Shown here: one piece after another, positions 38,780 through 50,239 of the stretch
How positions within the stretch are numbered: position 1 is the first letter of the stretch
Layout of the letters: each line of letters begins with the position of its first letter
Assembly: GCA_020444545.1 (NCBI GenBank)
Contig: JAHLKT010000007.1
Coordinates: 15,001 to 79,000 of the forward strand
Length of the DNA: 64,000 bases
Origin: Desulfarculaceae bacterium
GTDB lineage: Bacteria > Desulfobacterota > Desulfarculia > Desulfarculales > Desulfarculaceae
Reading direction: 5' to 3'
Made by a program: the position numbers and the translations under genes
The notes under the pieces: generated by a model
Databases searched by the model: none
The model's input: only the letters and a program-made list of their open reading frames with translations
Told to the model about the DNA's origin: nothing

Positions 38780-39560
38780 ATAGCGTAGGTTGGGTAGAGC
38801 GGAGCGAAACCCAACAGTACCTAAGTTGAAAGAAGGAAGGGGGAGGCAAGGGGCAGAGAAAGAGGGCGGTTTTTTTGTCGGGGTCACTCGGGGCCGGCAT
38901 AAAAGCTGGGGCAAACGAGAGGGGCCCGCTGGCGGGGCGGCTTCGCTGAGTAGGGCAAGCGGACACAGGTCCGCTTTTGTTTTGGGGAGTGGGCAGGAGG
39001 GGCGCTTAGGCGGGGCGGGGAGACGCCGGCCCCTTGGCGACCCCGGCGGGGGGGGGGGGGAGAAGACACCGGTCGGCAAAATCGGTACCTACGCTACCGG
39101 GAAAATACAGAAACAGTGAGTCATCGCGAGGAGCGGCGGCCGAGGCGGCGGCAGAAAGGGAAAGCTCTCCCGCCGCGAGGTGGCGATTTTCGTTGGTGTT
39201 GTCTCCGGATTGGAGAAGAGAGAAGAGGGGAGAGGGGAAGAAAGAGAAAAGAAAGAAAAGGCGTTTTTTTGTCGGGGTCGCGCGGGGCCGGCATAATAGC
39301 TGGGGCAAACGAGAGGGGCTCGCTGGCGGGGCTGGGGTCGCGGAGATGGGCAAGCGGACACAGGTCCGCTTTTGTTTTGGGGAGTGGGCAGGAGGGGCGC
39401 TTAGGCGGTGTGGGGAGACGCCGGCCCCTTGGCGACCCCGGCGGGGGGGGAGAAAAGCAGTAGCGTGGGTTGGGTAGAGCGGAGCGAAACCCAACAGTAC
39501 CTAAGCTGAAAGAAGGAAGGAGGGGAGAGGGGAAAAGAATGAGGAGGAAGAAAGGGGAGG
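38780..39560 (-). repeat. Mosaic intergenic repeat cluster 3
   Basis: A 935-base gap holding two mosaic units (roughly 38786-39060 and 39110-39500), mostly purine-rich on the plus strand. Each unit has GGGGCCGGCATAA followed by AGCTGGGGCAAACGAGAGGG, and each carries GTTGGGTAGAGCGGAGCGAA followed by ACCCAACAGTAC (at 38786 and 39466). Between them at 39118-39195 is the GTCATCGCGAGGAGCGGCGG module. GACGCCGGCCCCTTGGCGAC followed by CCCGGCGGGGG ends each unit. Only the last 40 bases before 39633 (AAGGAGGGAATC) look like a gene leader. Confidence 0.8.
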
Positions 39561-39632
39561 GCGGCGAATACCCTCCAGGTTGATTCCCTTTGCAAGATGT
39601 GGGTACACTCGGGCGACCAAAAGGAGGGAATC

Positions 39633-40889
39633 GTGCCTATCGCCCGCGTGTCCGCGCTCCGCTATCTGTTGTTAGTCGTCCTCTCCACTCTCTGCCTGAC
39701 CCTGATAAACCCGCCTATCGCCAGCACGGCGGCCGTGGGCTCCTCCACCGGGAGGCCCCAGGCCTGCCGCCAGATGCTCATCTACCCGACCAACTACTAC
39801 GGCCCGGTGCAGCGGGTGCAGCTCAGCCAGTCCGCCGCCAACATCAAGCACATGTACTGGTACAAGAAGACCGGCGGCATCCAGCGCCTGCTCATCACCT
39901 ACAACAACGACCGCAAGCAAGAAATCCGCCTGATGTGGAACCCGGACGCCATCAAGGGCTTCAGCTTCTGGTGCCACACCGGCAATCAGTGCGTTAAGGT
40001 GCCGGGCCTGGAGAACCAGGAATACATCCTCAACTTCATGGCCCATTTCAAGAACCAGCCCACCCATCTCTCCTGCTCCACCTACAAGAAGGGCGGCTTT
40101 CCGGGCCAGGTCATATTCAACAACTTCAACGGCAACGGGGTGGACATCAATCCTCCCCAGAAGACCACCTTCCACCTGAACGGCCGCTGCCGGATCACCG
40201 AGATGCAGACCTTCCACCACAACCGCTATCGGGGCAAGGTGCCGGGCAAGATCTTCATCCGGGGGATCAACGGCACCAAGGGCTCTTGGGCCTTCAAGGC
40301 CCGGCCGGGCCTGAGCAGTTGGCAAAAATACTTCCTGCCCAACTGCAACTGGATCGTCAACCCGGCCAATTTGGTCTTGGGGCCGGGCGATTACGAGATA
40401 GACGTGTCCGACCGGGCCTCCTGGTCGCACAACCCCGTGTCCAAAAACCAGGGCTACGCCATTGTGTGGGGCACCTGCCAGGCCGCGCCCCCGCCGCCCC
40501 CGCAGCCCTCGCCCTGGACCGCCTGGCGGGGGCACAACTACCGGGTGATCACCACCAAGATGACCTGGAACCAGGCCCAGGCCTATGCCCAAAAGCTGGG
40601 CGGCCATTTGGTGACCATCTCCGACCAGGCCGAGAACCAGTTCGTCAGCGACCTGGCCCGGGCAAAAGGCGCCGGCCAGCAATACTGGATCGGCTTCACC
40701 GACCAGGGCAGCGAGGGGCGCTGGCGCTGGGTCAACAACCAAAAGATCACCTACACCAACTGGCACTCCGGCGAGCCCAACAACGCCCACGGCAGCGAGA
40801 ACTGCGCCGAGGTGGGCTACCACAGCAAGTACACCTGGAACGACACCTCTTGCGGCGAAAAGAATGGCTTCGTGGTGGAGGCTGAGTAG
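39633..40889 (+). CDS. Secreted protein with C-terminal C-type lectin domain
   Basis: A 418-residue exported protein. GTG at 39633 is preceded by AGGAGG six bases upstream. The signal peptide is about residues 1-30. The central region (residues about 40-280) has cysteines and aromatic residues but no fold I recognise. A proline linker (PPPPPQPSP) is followed by a C-type lectin domain to the C-terminus: WNQAQAYAQKLGGHLVTI, WIGFTD, then WHSGEPNN with the EPN motif. The domain ends CAEVGYHSKYTWNDTSC, where WND completes the calcium site. The EPN-type site suggests mannose or GlcNAc binding. Secreted bacterial C-type lectins are uncommon; the ligand is unknown. Confidence 0.82.
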   Translation: MPIARVSALRYLLLVVLSTLCLTLINPPIASTAAVGSSTGRPQACRQMLIYPTNYYGPVQRVQLSQSAANIKHMYWYKKTGGIQRLLITYNNDRKQEIRLMWNPDAIKGFSFWCHTGNQCVKVPGLENQEYILNFMAHFKNQPTHLSCSTYKKGGFPGQVIFNNFNGNGVDINPPQKTTFHLNGRCRITEMQTFHHNRYRGKVPGKIFIRGINGTKGSWAFKARPGLSSWQKYFLPNCNWIVNPANLVLGPGDYEIDVSDRASWSHNPVSKNQGYAIVWGTCQAAPPPPPQPSPWTAWRGHNYRVITTKMTWNQAQAYAQKLGGHLVTISDQAENQFVSDLARAKGAGQQYWIGFTDQGSEGRWRWVNNQKITYTNWHSGEPNNAHGSENCAEVGYHSKYTWNDTSCGEKNGFVVEAE

Positions 40890-41112
40890 CAACCACATCC
40901 GCCGCGCCCAAGGGACTGTAGGCGGACAAACTTATAAAAAGACAATAAAAACAATAAGATAGAAGGCTCTTGCCTGGGTGGCGGGCGTGGCCGAGGCCGG
41001 GAGGGCCCGGCGCGCCTGGCCCGGATAATTTCGCTTGGCCAAGATCGCCGTGCCCCACGGCTGGACAGCAGGCCGCTCCCGCCTATAAACTTGCCCGCGA
41101 AAGGGTGGGCTT

Positions 41113-41730
41113 ATGAGTTGGGAGCTTTACACCGCCTTTGTGGCGGCCAGCGCCTTGGTGCTGGTGATTCCCGGACCCACGGTGATGCTGGTGACCAGCT
41201 ACGCCCTGGGCCAGGGGCGCGGCACGGCCTGGTACACCGCCGTGGGCGTGGGCCTGGGCGACCTCACCGCGCTCAGCCTCTCCCTGGCCGGGATGGGAGC
41301 CCTGCTCGCCGCCTCGGCCGCCGCCTTTTCCCTGCTCAAATGGGCCGGGGCCGCATACCTAATCTATTTGGGCCTGCGCATGTGGCGCTCGGGCTCGGCC
41401 TTCGCGCCCCGGAGCGGCGCGGCCCCCAGCGGGCGCTCCATGCTGGCCCGCGCCTACGTGGTCACCGCTTTGAACCCCAAGAGCATCGTCTTTTTCGTGG
41501 CCTTTTTGCCCCAGTTCGTGGACCCGGCCTTGCCCCCCTGGCCCCAGCTGATGCTCATGGCGGCCAGCTTCGTGATTCTGGCCGTGGCCAACGCGGTGCT
41601 CTATGCCTGCGCGGCGGGCAGCCTGGCCCGGATGCTGGCCCGCCCCGGCCGCGACCGCCTGCTGGGCCGGGTCGGCGGCGGGGTGCTCATGGGCGCGGGG
41701 CTCATCACCGCGCTGTGGCGGCGGGCGTGA
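41113..41730 (+). CDS. LysE/RhtB-family amino acid exporter
   Basis: A 205-residue inner-membrane exporter with six predicted helices. The N-terminal signature [20 protein letters not shown] is typical of LysE/RhtB, and [19 protein letters not shown] is the second conserved region. The middle contains [20 protein letters not shown], also a family hallmark. The substrate cannot be told from sequence. Its stop overlaps the mnmE start (GTGA), suggesting coupled translation. Confidence 0.88.
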   Translation: MSWELYTAFVAASALVLVIPGPTVMLVTSYALGQGRGTAWYTAVGVGLGDLTALSLSLAGMGALLAASAAAFSLLKWAGAAYLIYLGLRMWRSGSAFAPRSGAAPSGRSMLARAYVVTALNPKSIVFFVAFLPQFVDPALPPWPQLMLMAASFVILAVANAVLYACAAGSLARMLARPGRDRLLGRVGGGVLMGAGLITALWRRA

Positions 41731-43112
41731 ACCAGGGCGGCTACATCCAGGGCGACACCATCGCGGCCATCGCCACGGCCAGCGGGGCAGGGGGCATCGG
41801 CATCCTGCGCATCTCCGGGCCCCAGGCCCGCGCGGTGGGGGAGCGCCTGTTCCGGCCGCTGGGGGAGGGCCCTGCGCCCGCCGAGGAGCCCCGCCGCCTG
41901 GTGCTGGGCCGCGCTTTGGACGGCGAGGGACGCGAGCTGGACCAGGTTCTGGCCGTGTTTTTTGCCGCGCCCCGCTCCTACACCACGGAAGACGTATTCG
42001 AGATACAGGCCCACGGCGGCCCGGCGGTGCTCAAAGAGCTGCTGGCCGCGGCCTTGAGCGCGGGTTGCCGCCTGGCCCGGCCGGGCGAGTTCACCCTGCG
42101 GGCCTATCTGGGCGGCCGTTTGGAGCTTAGCCAGGCCGAGGCGGTGGGGCAGCTGATCAACGCCCACTCGGGGGCCGAGGCCCGTTTGGCCCTGGCCGGT
42201 CTGGCCGGAGGCTTGGCCCGGCGGCTGGCCCCGGTGCGCGCTGCGCTAACCAGCGCGGCGGCGGCGGTGGAGGCGGCCATCGACTTCCCCGAGGAAGCGG
42301 GCGAGATCGCCGGGGCTCCGGTGGCCGCCGGGCTGCGCGAGGGAGTCGTCGCGCCCCTGGACAAGCTGGTGGCCGAGCGCGCCGCGCGGCGGGTTTGGCG
42401 CGAAGGGGCCCTGGTGGTGCTCTGCGGTCGGCCCAATGTGGGCAAAAGTTCCCTGTTCAACGCGCTTTTAGGCAGCGAGCGGGCCATCGTGACCAGCATC
42501 GCGGGCACCACCCGCGACGCCATCGAGGAGGCGGCGATCCTGGGGGGCGTGGTCTGCCGCCTCACCGACACCGCCGGCCTGGGCCTGGAGCCTGGCGAGC
42601 TGGAGGAGCTGGGGCGGGCGGCGGCTCGCGAGCGCCTGGGCGCGGCGGATTTGGCCCTGGTGGTGCTGGACCAGGCCGCGCCGCTGAGCGACGAAGACCG
42701 GGCGGTGCTGGCCGCCACCGAGGGGGTGCCCCGGGTGATCGCGGCCAACAAGAGCGATCTGGACGCGGCCTGGCCCCTGGGCGAGGCGGGGGAGGGCGCC
42801 CTGAGCGTGAGCGCCAAGACCGGCGAGGGACTCACCGAGCTGGCCGAGGCGCTGGGAGGGGCGCTCACCAAGGGCGAAGCCGAGCCCGCCCCCGGCGAGG
42901 CGGTGGCCGGCAAGCGCCAGGCCGAGGCCCTGGCCGCCAGCGCGGAGGCCTCGCGCCGGGCCTTGGCCGGGCTGGAGAGCGAAGACCCTCAGATGGAGCT
43001 GATCTCGCTGGATCTGGCCGTGGCCCTGGCATTTTTGGGGGAAGTGGACGGCATCGACGCGCCCGAGGCGGTGATCGAGGCCATTTTCGACGATTTCTGC
43101 GTGGGGAAGTGA
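41727..43112 (+). CDS. mnmE: tRNA modification GTPase MnmE
   Basis: A 461-residue cytoplasmic GTPase that, with MnmG, forms cmnm5-type uridine at tRNA wobble position 34. GTG start overlapping the lysE-like stop. The tetrahydrofolate-binding N-terminal domain has [20 protein letters not shown] and [17 protein letters not shown]. The G domain carries [15 protein letters not shown] (G1), AGTTRDAI (G2), LTDTAGL (G3) and ANKSD (G4). The C-terminus DDFCVGK keeps the conserved Cys-x-Gly-Lys. The length is typical. MnmG is not in the window. Confidence 0.95.
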   Translation: MNQGGYIQGDTIAAIATASGAGGIGILRISGPQARAVGERLFRPLGEGPAPAEEPRRLVLGRALDGEGRELDQVLAVFFAAPRSYTTEDVFEIQAHGGPAVLKELLAAALSAGCRLARPGEFTLRAYLGGRLELSQAEAVGQLINAHSGAEARLALAGLAGGLARRLAPVRAALTSAAAAVEAAIDFPEEAGEIAGAPVAAGLREGVVAPLDKLVAERAARRVWREGALVVLCGRPNVGKSSLFNALLGSERAIVTSIAGTTRDAIEEAAILGGVVCRLTDTAGLGLEPGELEELGRAAARERLGAADLALVVLDQAAPLSDEDRAVLAATEGVPRVIAANKSDLDAAWPLGEAGEGALSVSAKTGEGLTELAEALGGALTKGEAEPAPGEAVAGKRQAEALAASAEASRRALAGLESEDPQMELISLDLAVALAFLGEVDGIDAPEAVIEAIFDDFCVGK

Positions 43113-43121
43113 GGGGGATGA

Positions 43122-44204
43122 ATGGTTTGGGTGTTTTATGGCTTAATTTGTGGTGGTATTGCCTTTGGAATCGTAAAAGCCCTAACTGTTAAAGTTAGAT
43201 ATAGCGCATATAATCAAAGACTTAAACTATATTTAGACGGTAGAGATACCGCCTTCAAAGAAGGCATTCTACAAGGCCGCAACTGGCTCGCAGAATTTAT
43301 CGCCGAAGCTGAGCGTGTTTTAGATCTCCGGGATGACTATCTTAAAAATAAAAAGCACCCTGCGCGGAAAGCTGCGAAAGTTGTATCAGAGGTAAAGAAG
43401 GAAAAAAAGGAACTGCAAAAGCAATATAAGTTCCTAGAATATCAATTGAAAAGTTATGAGGAATACTTCCCTGTACTTGTAGATTTTAGAGATGCAATTC
43501 TCGACGAAACAATCCCGCTCTCGGCAAACGCCGCAAATGCGGAGGGACTGGAATCTGCTGATCCAACAACAAAATTCTTGTCAAACCAAGAATGGAATTC
43601 TCTTGATGAAACAGAAAGGAATCAACTTGCCCTCGATCGTTATGTTGACCGCCCCAAAGCCAACTGGGAAATAGGTCGGTTTTATGAAAGGTATCTTGGA
43701 TACCTTCGTGAACAAGAGGGATGGGACGTCGCATATTTCGGTGCGTTGAAAGGTTTTGAGGATCTTGGCCGCGATTTAATTTGTAAACGGGACAAGGTTG
43801 TCGAAATCATTCAAGCTAAGTGTTGGAGTGCTAGCAAGACAATTCACGAAAAGCATGTTTTTCAGTTGTATGGCACTACCCTTTTGTATCGAATGCAAAA
43901 TCCAACAGAAAAAGTAACTCCTGTTCTTGTCGTGACGACGGAATTGTCAGAGGTGGCTAATAAGGCTGCCGAAGAGCTTGGGGTTAGGGTTGAGCTCGTT
44001 CCTCTCAAATTTGACTACCCCAAGATCAAGTGCAACATCAACCGGTCTACCGGTGAGCGTATATACCACCTTCCCTTTGATCAACAGTATGACCGTGTAA
44101 AAATAGATCAAGCAGGAGAATGCTACGTTATGACAGTAGCAGAGGCCGACGAGCTCGGTTTCAGGAGGGCATGGCGCTTTAAGGGGACCATCAAGGCGAA
44201 TTAG
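43122..44204 (+). CDS. Membrane-anchored Mrr-like restriction endonuclease
   Basis: A 360-residue AT-rich protein inserted between mnmE and rsmG. Domains: a membrane helix (residues 2-20), a coiled coil (about 60-125), and a C-terminal PD-(D/E)XK-like nuclease domain (about 190-310). The active site is FEDLGRDLICKRD followed by EIIQAKCWS, i.e. GxD then QxK as in Mrr-type restriction enzymes. Such proteins may act on methylated or invading DNA. It is a stand-alone gene, and its lower GC content suggests acquisition. No modification gene is adjacent. Role in defence is inferred. Confidence 0.75.
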   Translation: MVWVFYGLICGGIAFGIVKALTVKVRYSAYNQRLKLYLDGRDTAFKEGILQGRNWLAEFIAEAERVLDLRDDYLKNKKHPARKAAKVVSEVKKEKKELQKQYKFLEYQLKSYEEYFPVLVDFRDAILDETIPLSANAANAEGLESADPTTKFLSNQEWNSLDETERNQLALDRYVDRPKANWEIGRFYERYLGYLREQEGWDVAYFGALKGFEDLGRDLICKRDKVVEIIQAKCWSASKTIHEKHVFQLYGTTLLYRMQNPTEKVTPVLVVTTELSEVANKAAEELGVRVELVPLKFDYPKIKCNINRSTGERIYHLPFDQQYDRVKIDQAGECYVMTVAEADELGFRRAWRFKGTIKAN

Positions 44205-44216
44205 GAGCAAGGAAGC

Positions 44217-44780
44217 TTGTCCGAAGGAATAGAAAACAATGAAATTCAGTTTAATGCTCTGATTGCCGAACTCCTCCGCTGGAACCGCACGCACAACCTC
44301 ACCGGCCACCGCACCGCCGAGGAGGCTGAGCTAAACCTTATTCAAGACTCTCTTGCTCTTGTTCCCCATATTCGCGGCAATACGCTCCTGGACATCGGTT
44401 CGGGGGCAGGCTTCCCCGGCCTGGTGCTGGCCTTGGCCCTTCCCGAGTTGCACGTGACACTTTTGGAGCCCCGCGCCAAGCGCATCTCCTTTCAGAAACA
44501 CGTGGTGCGCACCCTGGGCCTGGAGGGCCGGGCGCACCCGGTGCAGGGCAGGGCGGGCGAGGATCTCCTGGAACAGCGCTTCGACACCATCACCCTGCGC
44601 GCGGTCACCGACATCCCCGGCTCCTTGGCCCTGGCCCGGCCCTACCTGGCCGATGGAGGGGCCATCCTGCTGGCCCGGGCCCAAAAGGACGCCGCCGAGG
44701 CCCGCCAAAGGGGCCTTGAGGTGGTGGAGTACACTCTGGGCGGCAAAACAGCGCCCCGTATAATCGCTATCTACACGTAA
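44217..44780 (+). CDS. rsmG: 16S rRNA (guanine527-N7)-methyltransferase RsmG
   Basis: A 187-residue SAM-dependent methyltransferase (GidB) modifying G527 of 16S rRNA. SAM motif I is LLDIGSGAGFPGLVLALALP (near 60-78). The N-terminal RsmG signature is LLRWNRTHNLT; ALARPYLADGGAILLARAQK follows. A TTG start with AAGGAAG upstream makes the protein slightly shorter at the N-terminus than usual (typically about 205-215). Its codon use shifts from AT-rich at the start to GC-rich, consistent with a recent junction with the upstream Mrr-like gene. Two parS sites lie directly downstream. Confidence 0.9.
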   Translation: MSEGIENNEIQFNALIAELLRWNRTHNLTGHRTAEEAELNLIQDSLALVPHIRGNTLLDIGSGAGFPGLVLALALPELHVTLLEPRAKRISFQKHVVRTLGLEGRAHPVQGRAGEDLLEQRFDTITLRAVTDIPGSLALARPYLADGGAILLARAQKDAAEARQRGLEVVEYTLGGKTAPRIIAIYT

Positions 44781-44797
44781 TAAGGGATAGTCGGCTA

Positions 44798-44813
44798 GGT
44801 TTCACGTGAAACA
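44798..44813 (+). other. parS site 1
   Basis: GGTTTCACGTGAAACA matches the bacterial parS consensus TGTTTCACGTGAAACA at 15 of 16 positions. It lies 18 bases after the rsmG stop codon. parS is the ParB-binding centromere used in chromosome segregation. Confidence 0.88.
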
Positions 44814-44852
44814 TAGGTTGGGCGGGTGCATCGAGGGTGCTCCCGCCCTCAA
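44814..44852 (+). terminator. Hairpin between the parS sites
   Basis: GGGCGGG and CCCGCCC pair around a 15-base loop, flanked by AGGTT and TCAATG. It may end rsmG transcription, but there is no T-run. Confidence 0.4.
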
Positions 44853-44868
44853 TGTTTCACGTGAAACT
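44853..44868 (+). other. parS site 2
   Basis: TGTTTCACGTGAAACT matches the parS consensus at 15 of 16 positions, 40 bases after site 1. Paired parS sites near the origin are usual. parA and parB are not adjacent here. Confidence 0.88.
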
Positions 44869-44912
44869 TCATGGGTTGTTGCGTTGAACTTCCGTTGAAG
44901 CCGTCTCGCCCC

Positions 44913-45036
44913 CCGGCACAGCCAGCCGCCGGAAGGCCAGGCGTCTGGGGAGCGAGGGCCGGAGGCGTATCGGGGAATACGTCGAGGCCCGAGCGAGGCC
45001 AGCAACGCAGTATTCCGGTGGCTGGCGAAGCCGGCT
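44913..45036 (-). repeat. 125-bp imperfect-palindrome element, copy 4
   Basis: Read on the minus strand, it starts GCCGGCTTCGCCAGCCACCG and ends GGCGGCTGGCTGTGCCGGG, five bases after the stop codon of the histidine-kinase gene. Terminal inverted repeats and a self-complementary interior (GCGTTGCTGGCCTCGCTCGG against GGGAGCGAGGGCCGGAGGCG) give a long imperfect hairpin. Confidence 0.78.
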
Positions 45037-45040
45037 CAGA

Positions 45041-47416
<2,376 letters not shown>

Positions 47417-47866
47417 AAGAATTCTCCAGGGGAGCGGTGAGGATGGGAAGATTGTATAATCCCCCGGGGAATACTGTAAAGTAATAAGAACAAGCTTACA
47501 AACTGAGAAAAATGACGGTCGCGGGGACTCGGGGGGAGCCGGAAGGGTGCTTTTCGGCCTGGAAAGAGCCAATCGCCGCTAAAAAGCGTGCCCCGCGCGG
47601 CAGCGGGCCACATCGGAGAGACCGGCGGAAGGCATAAAATCGCGGCGTGGGCCCAAGGCGGACCATATAAGCTATTGGTTGTATGGTGGCGCAAGGGGCC
47701 GTAACTCAAGCGGGATTTACCATAAACCAAATCAGGGGAGCTAGTTTCACCTTCCCTGTCCCCAAAACCAGGGCGGTTTATGCCCCCTGGGCCCCCAAAG
47801 AGCGCTGCTGTCGCGGCCGAGGGGCCAACCCGGCAAGGCCGGGCGTGAGAAAGGTGACGAGAGAGC
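47417..47866. other. Divergent gap between kinase gene and trmFO
   Basis: Nothing clearly structural. It contains the leaders of both genes: an AT-rich stretch with ATTATACAAT on the minus strand near 47451-47460, possibly the kinase -10 box. GTGACGAGAGAGC lies before the trmFO start. No repeats or RNA genes are visible. Confidence 0.4.
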
Positions 47867-49240
47867 ATGGCCGAAGAGCTTTTGGTGATCGGAGGCGGTC
47901 TGGCCGGCTGCGAGGCGGCCTTGGCCGCGGCCCGGTTCGGGGTAAAGGTAACTTTGGTGGAGATGAAGCCCGCCGAATTCACCCCGGCGCACCATTCTCC
48001 CCACCTGGGCGAGCTGGTTTGCTCCAATTCCCTGCGTTCGGCCCAGATATCCAGCGCGGTGGGCCTGCTGAAGGCCGAGATGGCCATCATCGGCTCGGCC
48101 ATGATGCGCGCGGCACGGGAAACCGCGGTGGGCGCGGGCAAGGCCCTGGCCGTGGACCGGGAGCGGTTCGCGGCGCACCTGGAGGCCCAGATCGAGGCGG
48201 AGCCCAACATCTCGCGCGAGACCCGCCGGGTGGATACCCTGCCCAACACGCCGGCCATTTTGGCCACCGGGCCTTTGACCACCGAGGCCCTCGCCGAGGA
48301 GCTTGGCAGGGTAACTGGCAGTGATCACTTGCATTTTTACGATGCCATCGCGCCGATCGTCTCCCTGGAAACGGTAGATATGTCCTCGGCTTGGTGGGGA
48401 GACCGCTACGGCGAGCCGGGGGAGGGCGACTACCTCAATTGCCCCTTAAACAAGAGTGAATATGACGCGTTTTACGCGGCCCTGACCTCGGCGGCCCAGG
48501 TGCCGCTCAAGGATTTCGAGAAGGCCCGCTTCTTCGAGGGCTGCCTGCCCATAGAGGTGATGGCCTCGCGCGGCGAGAAGACGCTGCTTTTCGGCCCCAT
48601 GAAGCCGGTGGGCCTGGACGACCCACGCACCGGGCGCTGGCCCCACGCGGTGGTCCAGCTGCGCAAGGAAAACCAGGCCGGCACCATGCTGAACCTGGTA
48701 GGCTTTCAGACCAAGCTGACCTACCAGGCGCAAAACCAGGTGTTTCGCCTGATCCCCGCCCTGCGTGAGGCGGAGTTTGTCCGCTGGGGCTCCATCCACC
48801 GCAACACCTTCCTGGATGCCCCCCGAGTTCTGGACCCTTTTCAGCGCATTATCGGGAAGTCCGATCTTTTCGTGGCCGGCCAATTGGCCGGTGTGGAGGG
48901 GTATGTCGAATCGGCGGCCATGGGGATACTCTGTGGAATCAACGCGTCACGCCTTGTGCACAAAGAAGCTTTACTAACCCCACCGCCAACCACTGCTCTG
49001 GGCGGGTTGGTGTCGCATTTGCAAAACCAAGCCAGCAAGGACTTCCAACCATCAAATGTGAACTTCGGTTTGCTGCCTCCTCTGGAGGAAAAAGTATATA
49101 AAAAGCAGCGTGGGGCGGCCCAGGCCCGTCGTGCCCTGGCCGATTTGGCCGCCTGGCTGAAACTGGAAGGTTTGTCCCCCCAGGAGCCTCTACCCGAGGT
49201 TCAGGACGTAACTTATACAAAATACAAGAAAAAGCGTTAA
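47867..49240 (+). CDS. trmFO: Folate-dependent tRNA (uracil54-C5)-methyltransferase TrmFO
   Basis: A 457-residue FAD enzyme that makes m5U54 in tRNA using methylenetetrahydrofolate. The FAD-binding start is LLVIGGGLAGCEAALAAARF (GxGxxG variant). Family signatures are AEFTPAHHSPHLGELVCSNS, RVDTLPNTPAILATGPLTTE, YDAIAPIVSLETVD, LNCPLNKSEYDAFY and AAMGILCGINASRL. The length is typical. ATG start, with GAGAGAGC upstream. Confidence 0.95.
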   Translation: MAEELLVIGGGLAGCEAALAAARFGVKVTLVEMKPAEFTPAHHSPHLGELVCSNSLRSAQISSAVGLLKAEMAIIGSAMMRAARETAVGAGKALAVDRERFAAHLEAQIEAEPNISRETRRVDTLPNTPAILATGPLTTEALAEELGRVTGSDHLHFYDAIAPIVSLETVDMSSAWWGDRYGEPGEGDYLNCPLNKSEYDAFYAALTSAAQVPLKDFEKARFFEGCLPIEVMASRGEKTLLFGPMKPVGLDDPRTGRWPHAVVQLRKENQAGTMLNLVGFQTKLTYQAQNQVFRLIPALREAEFVRWGSIHRNTFLDAPRVLDPFQRIIGKSDLFVAGQLAGVEGYVESAAMGILCGINASRLVHKEALLTPPPTTALGGLVSHLQNQASKDFQPSNVNFGLLPPLEEKVYKKQRGAAQARRALADLAAWLKLEGLSPQEPLPEVQDVTYTKYKKKR

Positions 49241-49267
49241 TGTTTCACGCTAGTTTATGGTGAAATC

Positions 49268-50239
49268 ATGGCCTTTATACCCCTGACGTCAAAAAATTGG
49301 CACGGCTGGCTGGGCGCGGGGATCTTCGCTTTCGCCCTGGCCGGCTCTCTGGCGGGGGTGGAATGGGTCCGCGTCTGGTTCTACCAGATGGCCTGGTGGG
49401 GCTACATCGGCCTGGCCGACGCCCTGGTGCAGCGTCGCGCGGGCAACAGCCTGATAATCAACCGATTCAAGACCTTTGCCCTGATGTGCCTGGCCAGCGC
49501 CGCCTTCTGGTTCGCCTGGGAGATGGTCAACCTGCGCCTGCAAGACTGGTTCTACGTGGGGGTACCGCCCCGTTTGGCCGAGCGCTGGGCCGGCGCTTTC
49601 ATCGCCTACGCCACGGTGCTGCCCGGCATTTTCGAGACCTACGAGCTTCTGCGCGTCTGGGGCTTCCGCCAGGGCGCCAATATTCGCCCGATTCCGGCCA
49701 CCAGGGCCTGGTACCCATACTTTGTTGGGGTCGGCGCGCTAATGCTAATACTTCCCATGGCTTGGCCCCATGTATTTTTCCCACTGGTTTGGGGTAGCCT
49801 GGTGTTTTTGTTGGAGCCGTTGAACCATTTTTATGGTGTCCCCAGCCTGATGCGCTCCTGGGAGCGGGGCGACCTCTCGCCCTTCCTGGGCCTTTTGGTG
49901 GCAGGCGCCATCTGCGGGGCCTTTTGGGAGTCCTGGAACTGGCTGGCCGGGGCGCGCTGGGTCTACAACATCCCCTACCTGGCCGAGCCCAAGATTTTCG
50001 AGATGCCCTTGGCCGGTTATCTGGGCTTTCCTCCCTTTGCGGTGGAGTGCTATGTTTTCTTTGCCTCGCTGTGCATCCTGCGCGGCGGGCGCGGCTGGGA
50101 GGCGGCCGACTACCGCCGCACCCTTTTCGCGCCCATCCCCCGCTGGCTGGGCTGGCTCCTGGGCCTGGGCGCGGTGGCCTACGGCCTGTGGATGTGCGCC
50201 ATGATCGACGCCTACCTGGTGAAGGGATGGGCCTCTTGA
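49268..50239 (+). CDS. Polytopic membrane protein of unknown function
   Basis: A 323-residue inner-membrane protein with about eight hydrophobic segments (beginning near residues 14-35, 67-85, 105-125, 145-170, 175-195, 210-235, 255-275 and 290-310). It is rich in Trp, Tyr and Phe, and contains ALVQRRAGNSLIINRFKTFA and GAFWESWNWLAGARWVY, both conserved-looking. No enzymatic motif or transporter signature is recognised. It lies 27 bases after trmFO, and its end overlaps rimO by 13 bases, so these three genes form an operon. Confidence 0.65.
   Translation: MAFIPLTSKNWHGWLGAGIFAFALAGSLAGVEWVRVWFYQMAWWGYIGLADALVQRRAGNSLIINRFKTFALMCLASAAFWFAWEMVNLRLQDWFYVGVPPRLAERWAGAFIAYATVLPGIFETYELLRVWGFRQGANIRPIPATRAWYPYFVGVGALMLILPMAWPHVFFPLVWGSLVFLLEPLNHFYGVPSLMRSWERGDLSPFLGLLVAGAICGAFWESWNWLAGARWVYNIPYLAEPKIFEMPLAGYLGFPPFAVECYVFFASLCILRGGRGWEAADYRRTLFAPIPRWLGWLLGLGAVAYGLWMCAMIDAYLVKGWAS

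Noticed and set aside
49240-49265. A third parS site after trmFO
   Set aside because: Only the left half TGTTTCAC is present, separated from GTGAAA by 11 unrelated bases, so the palindrome is broken.
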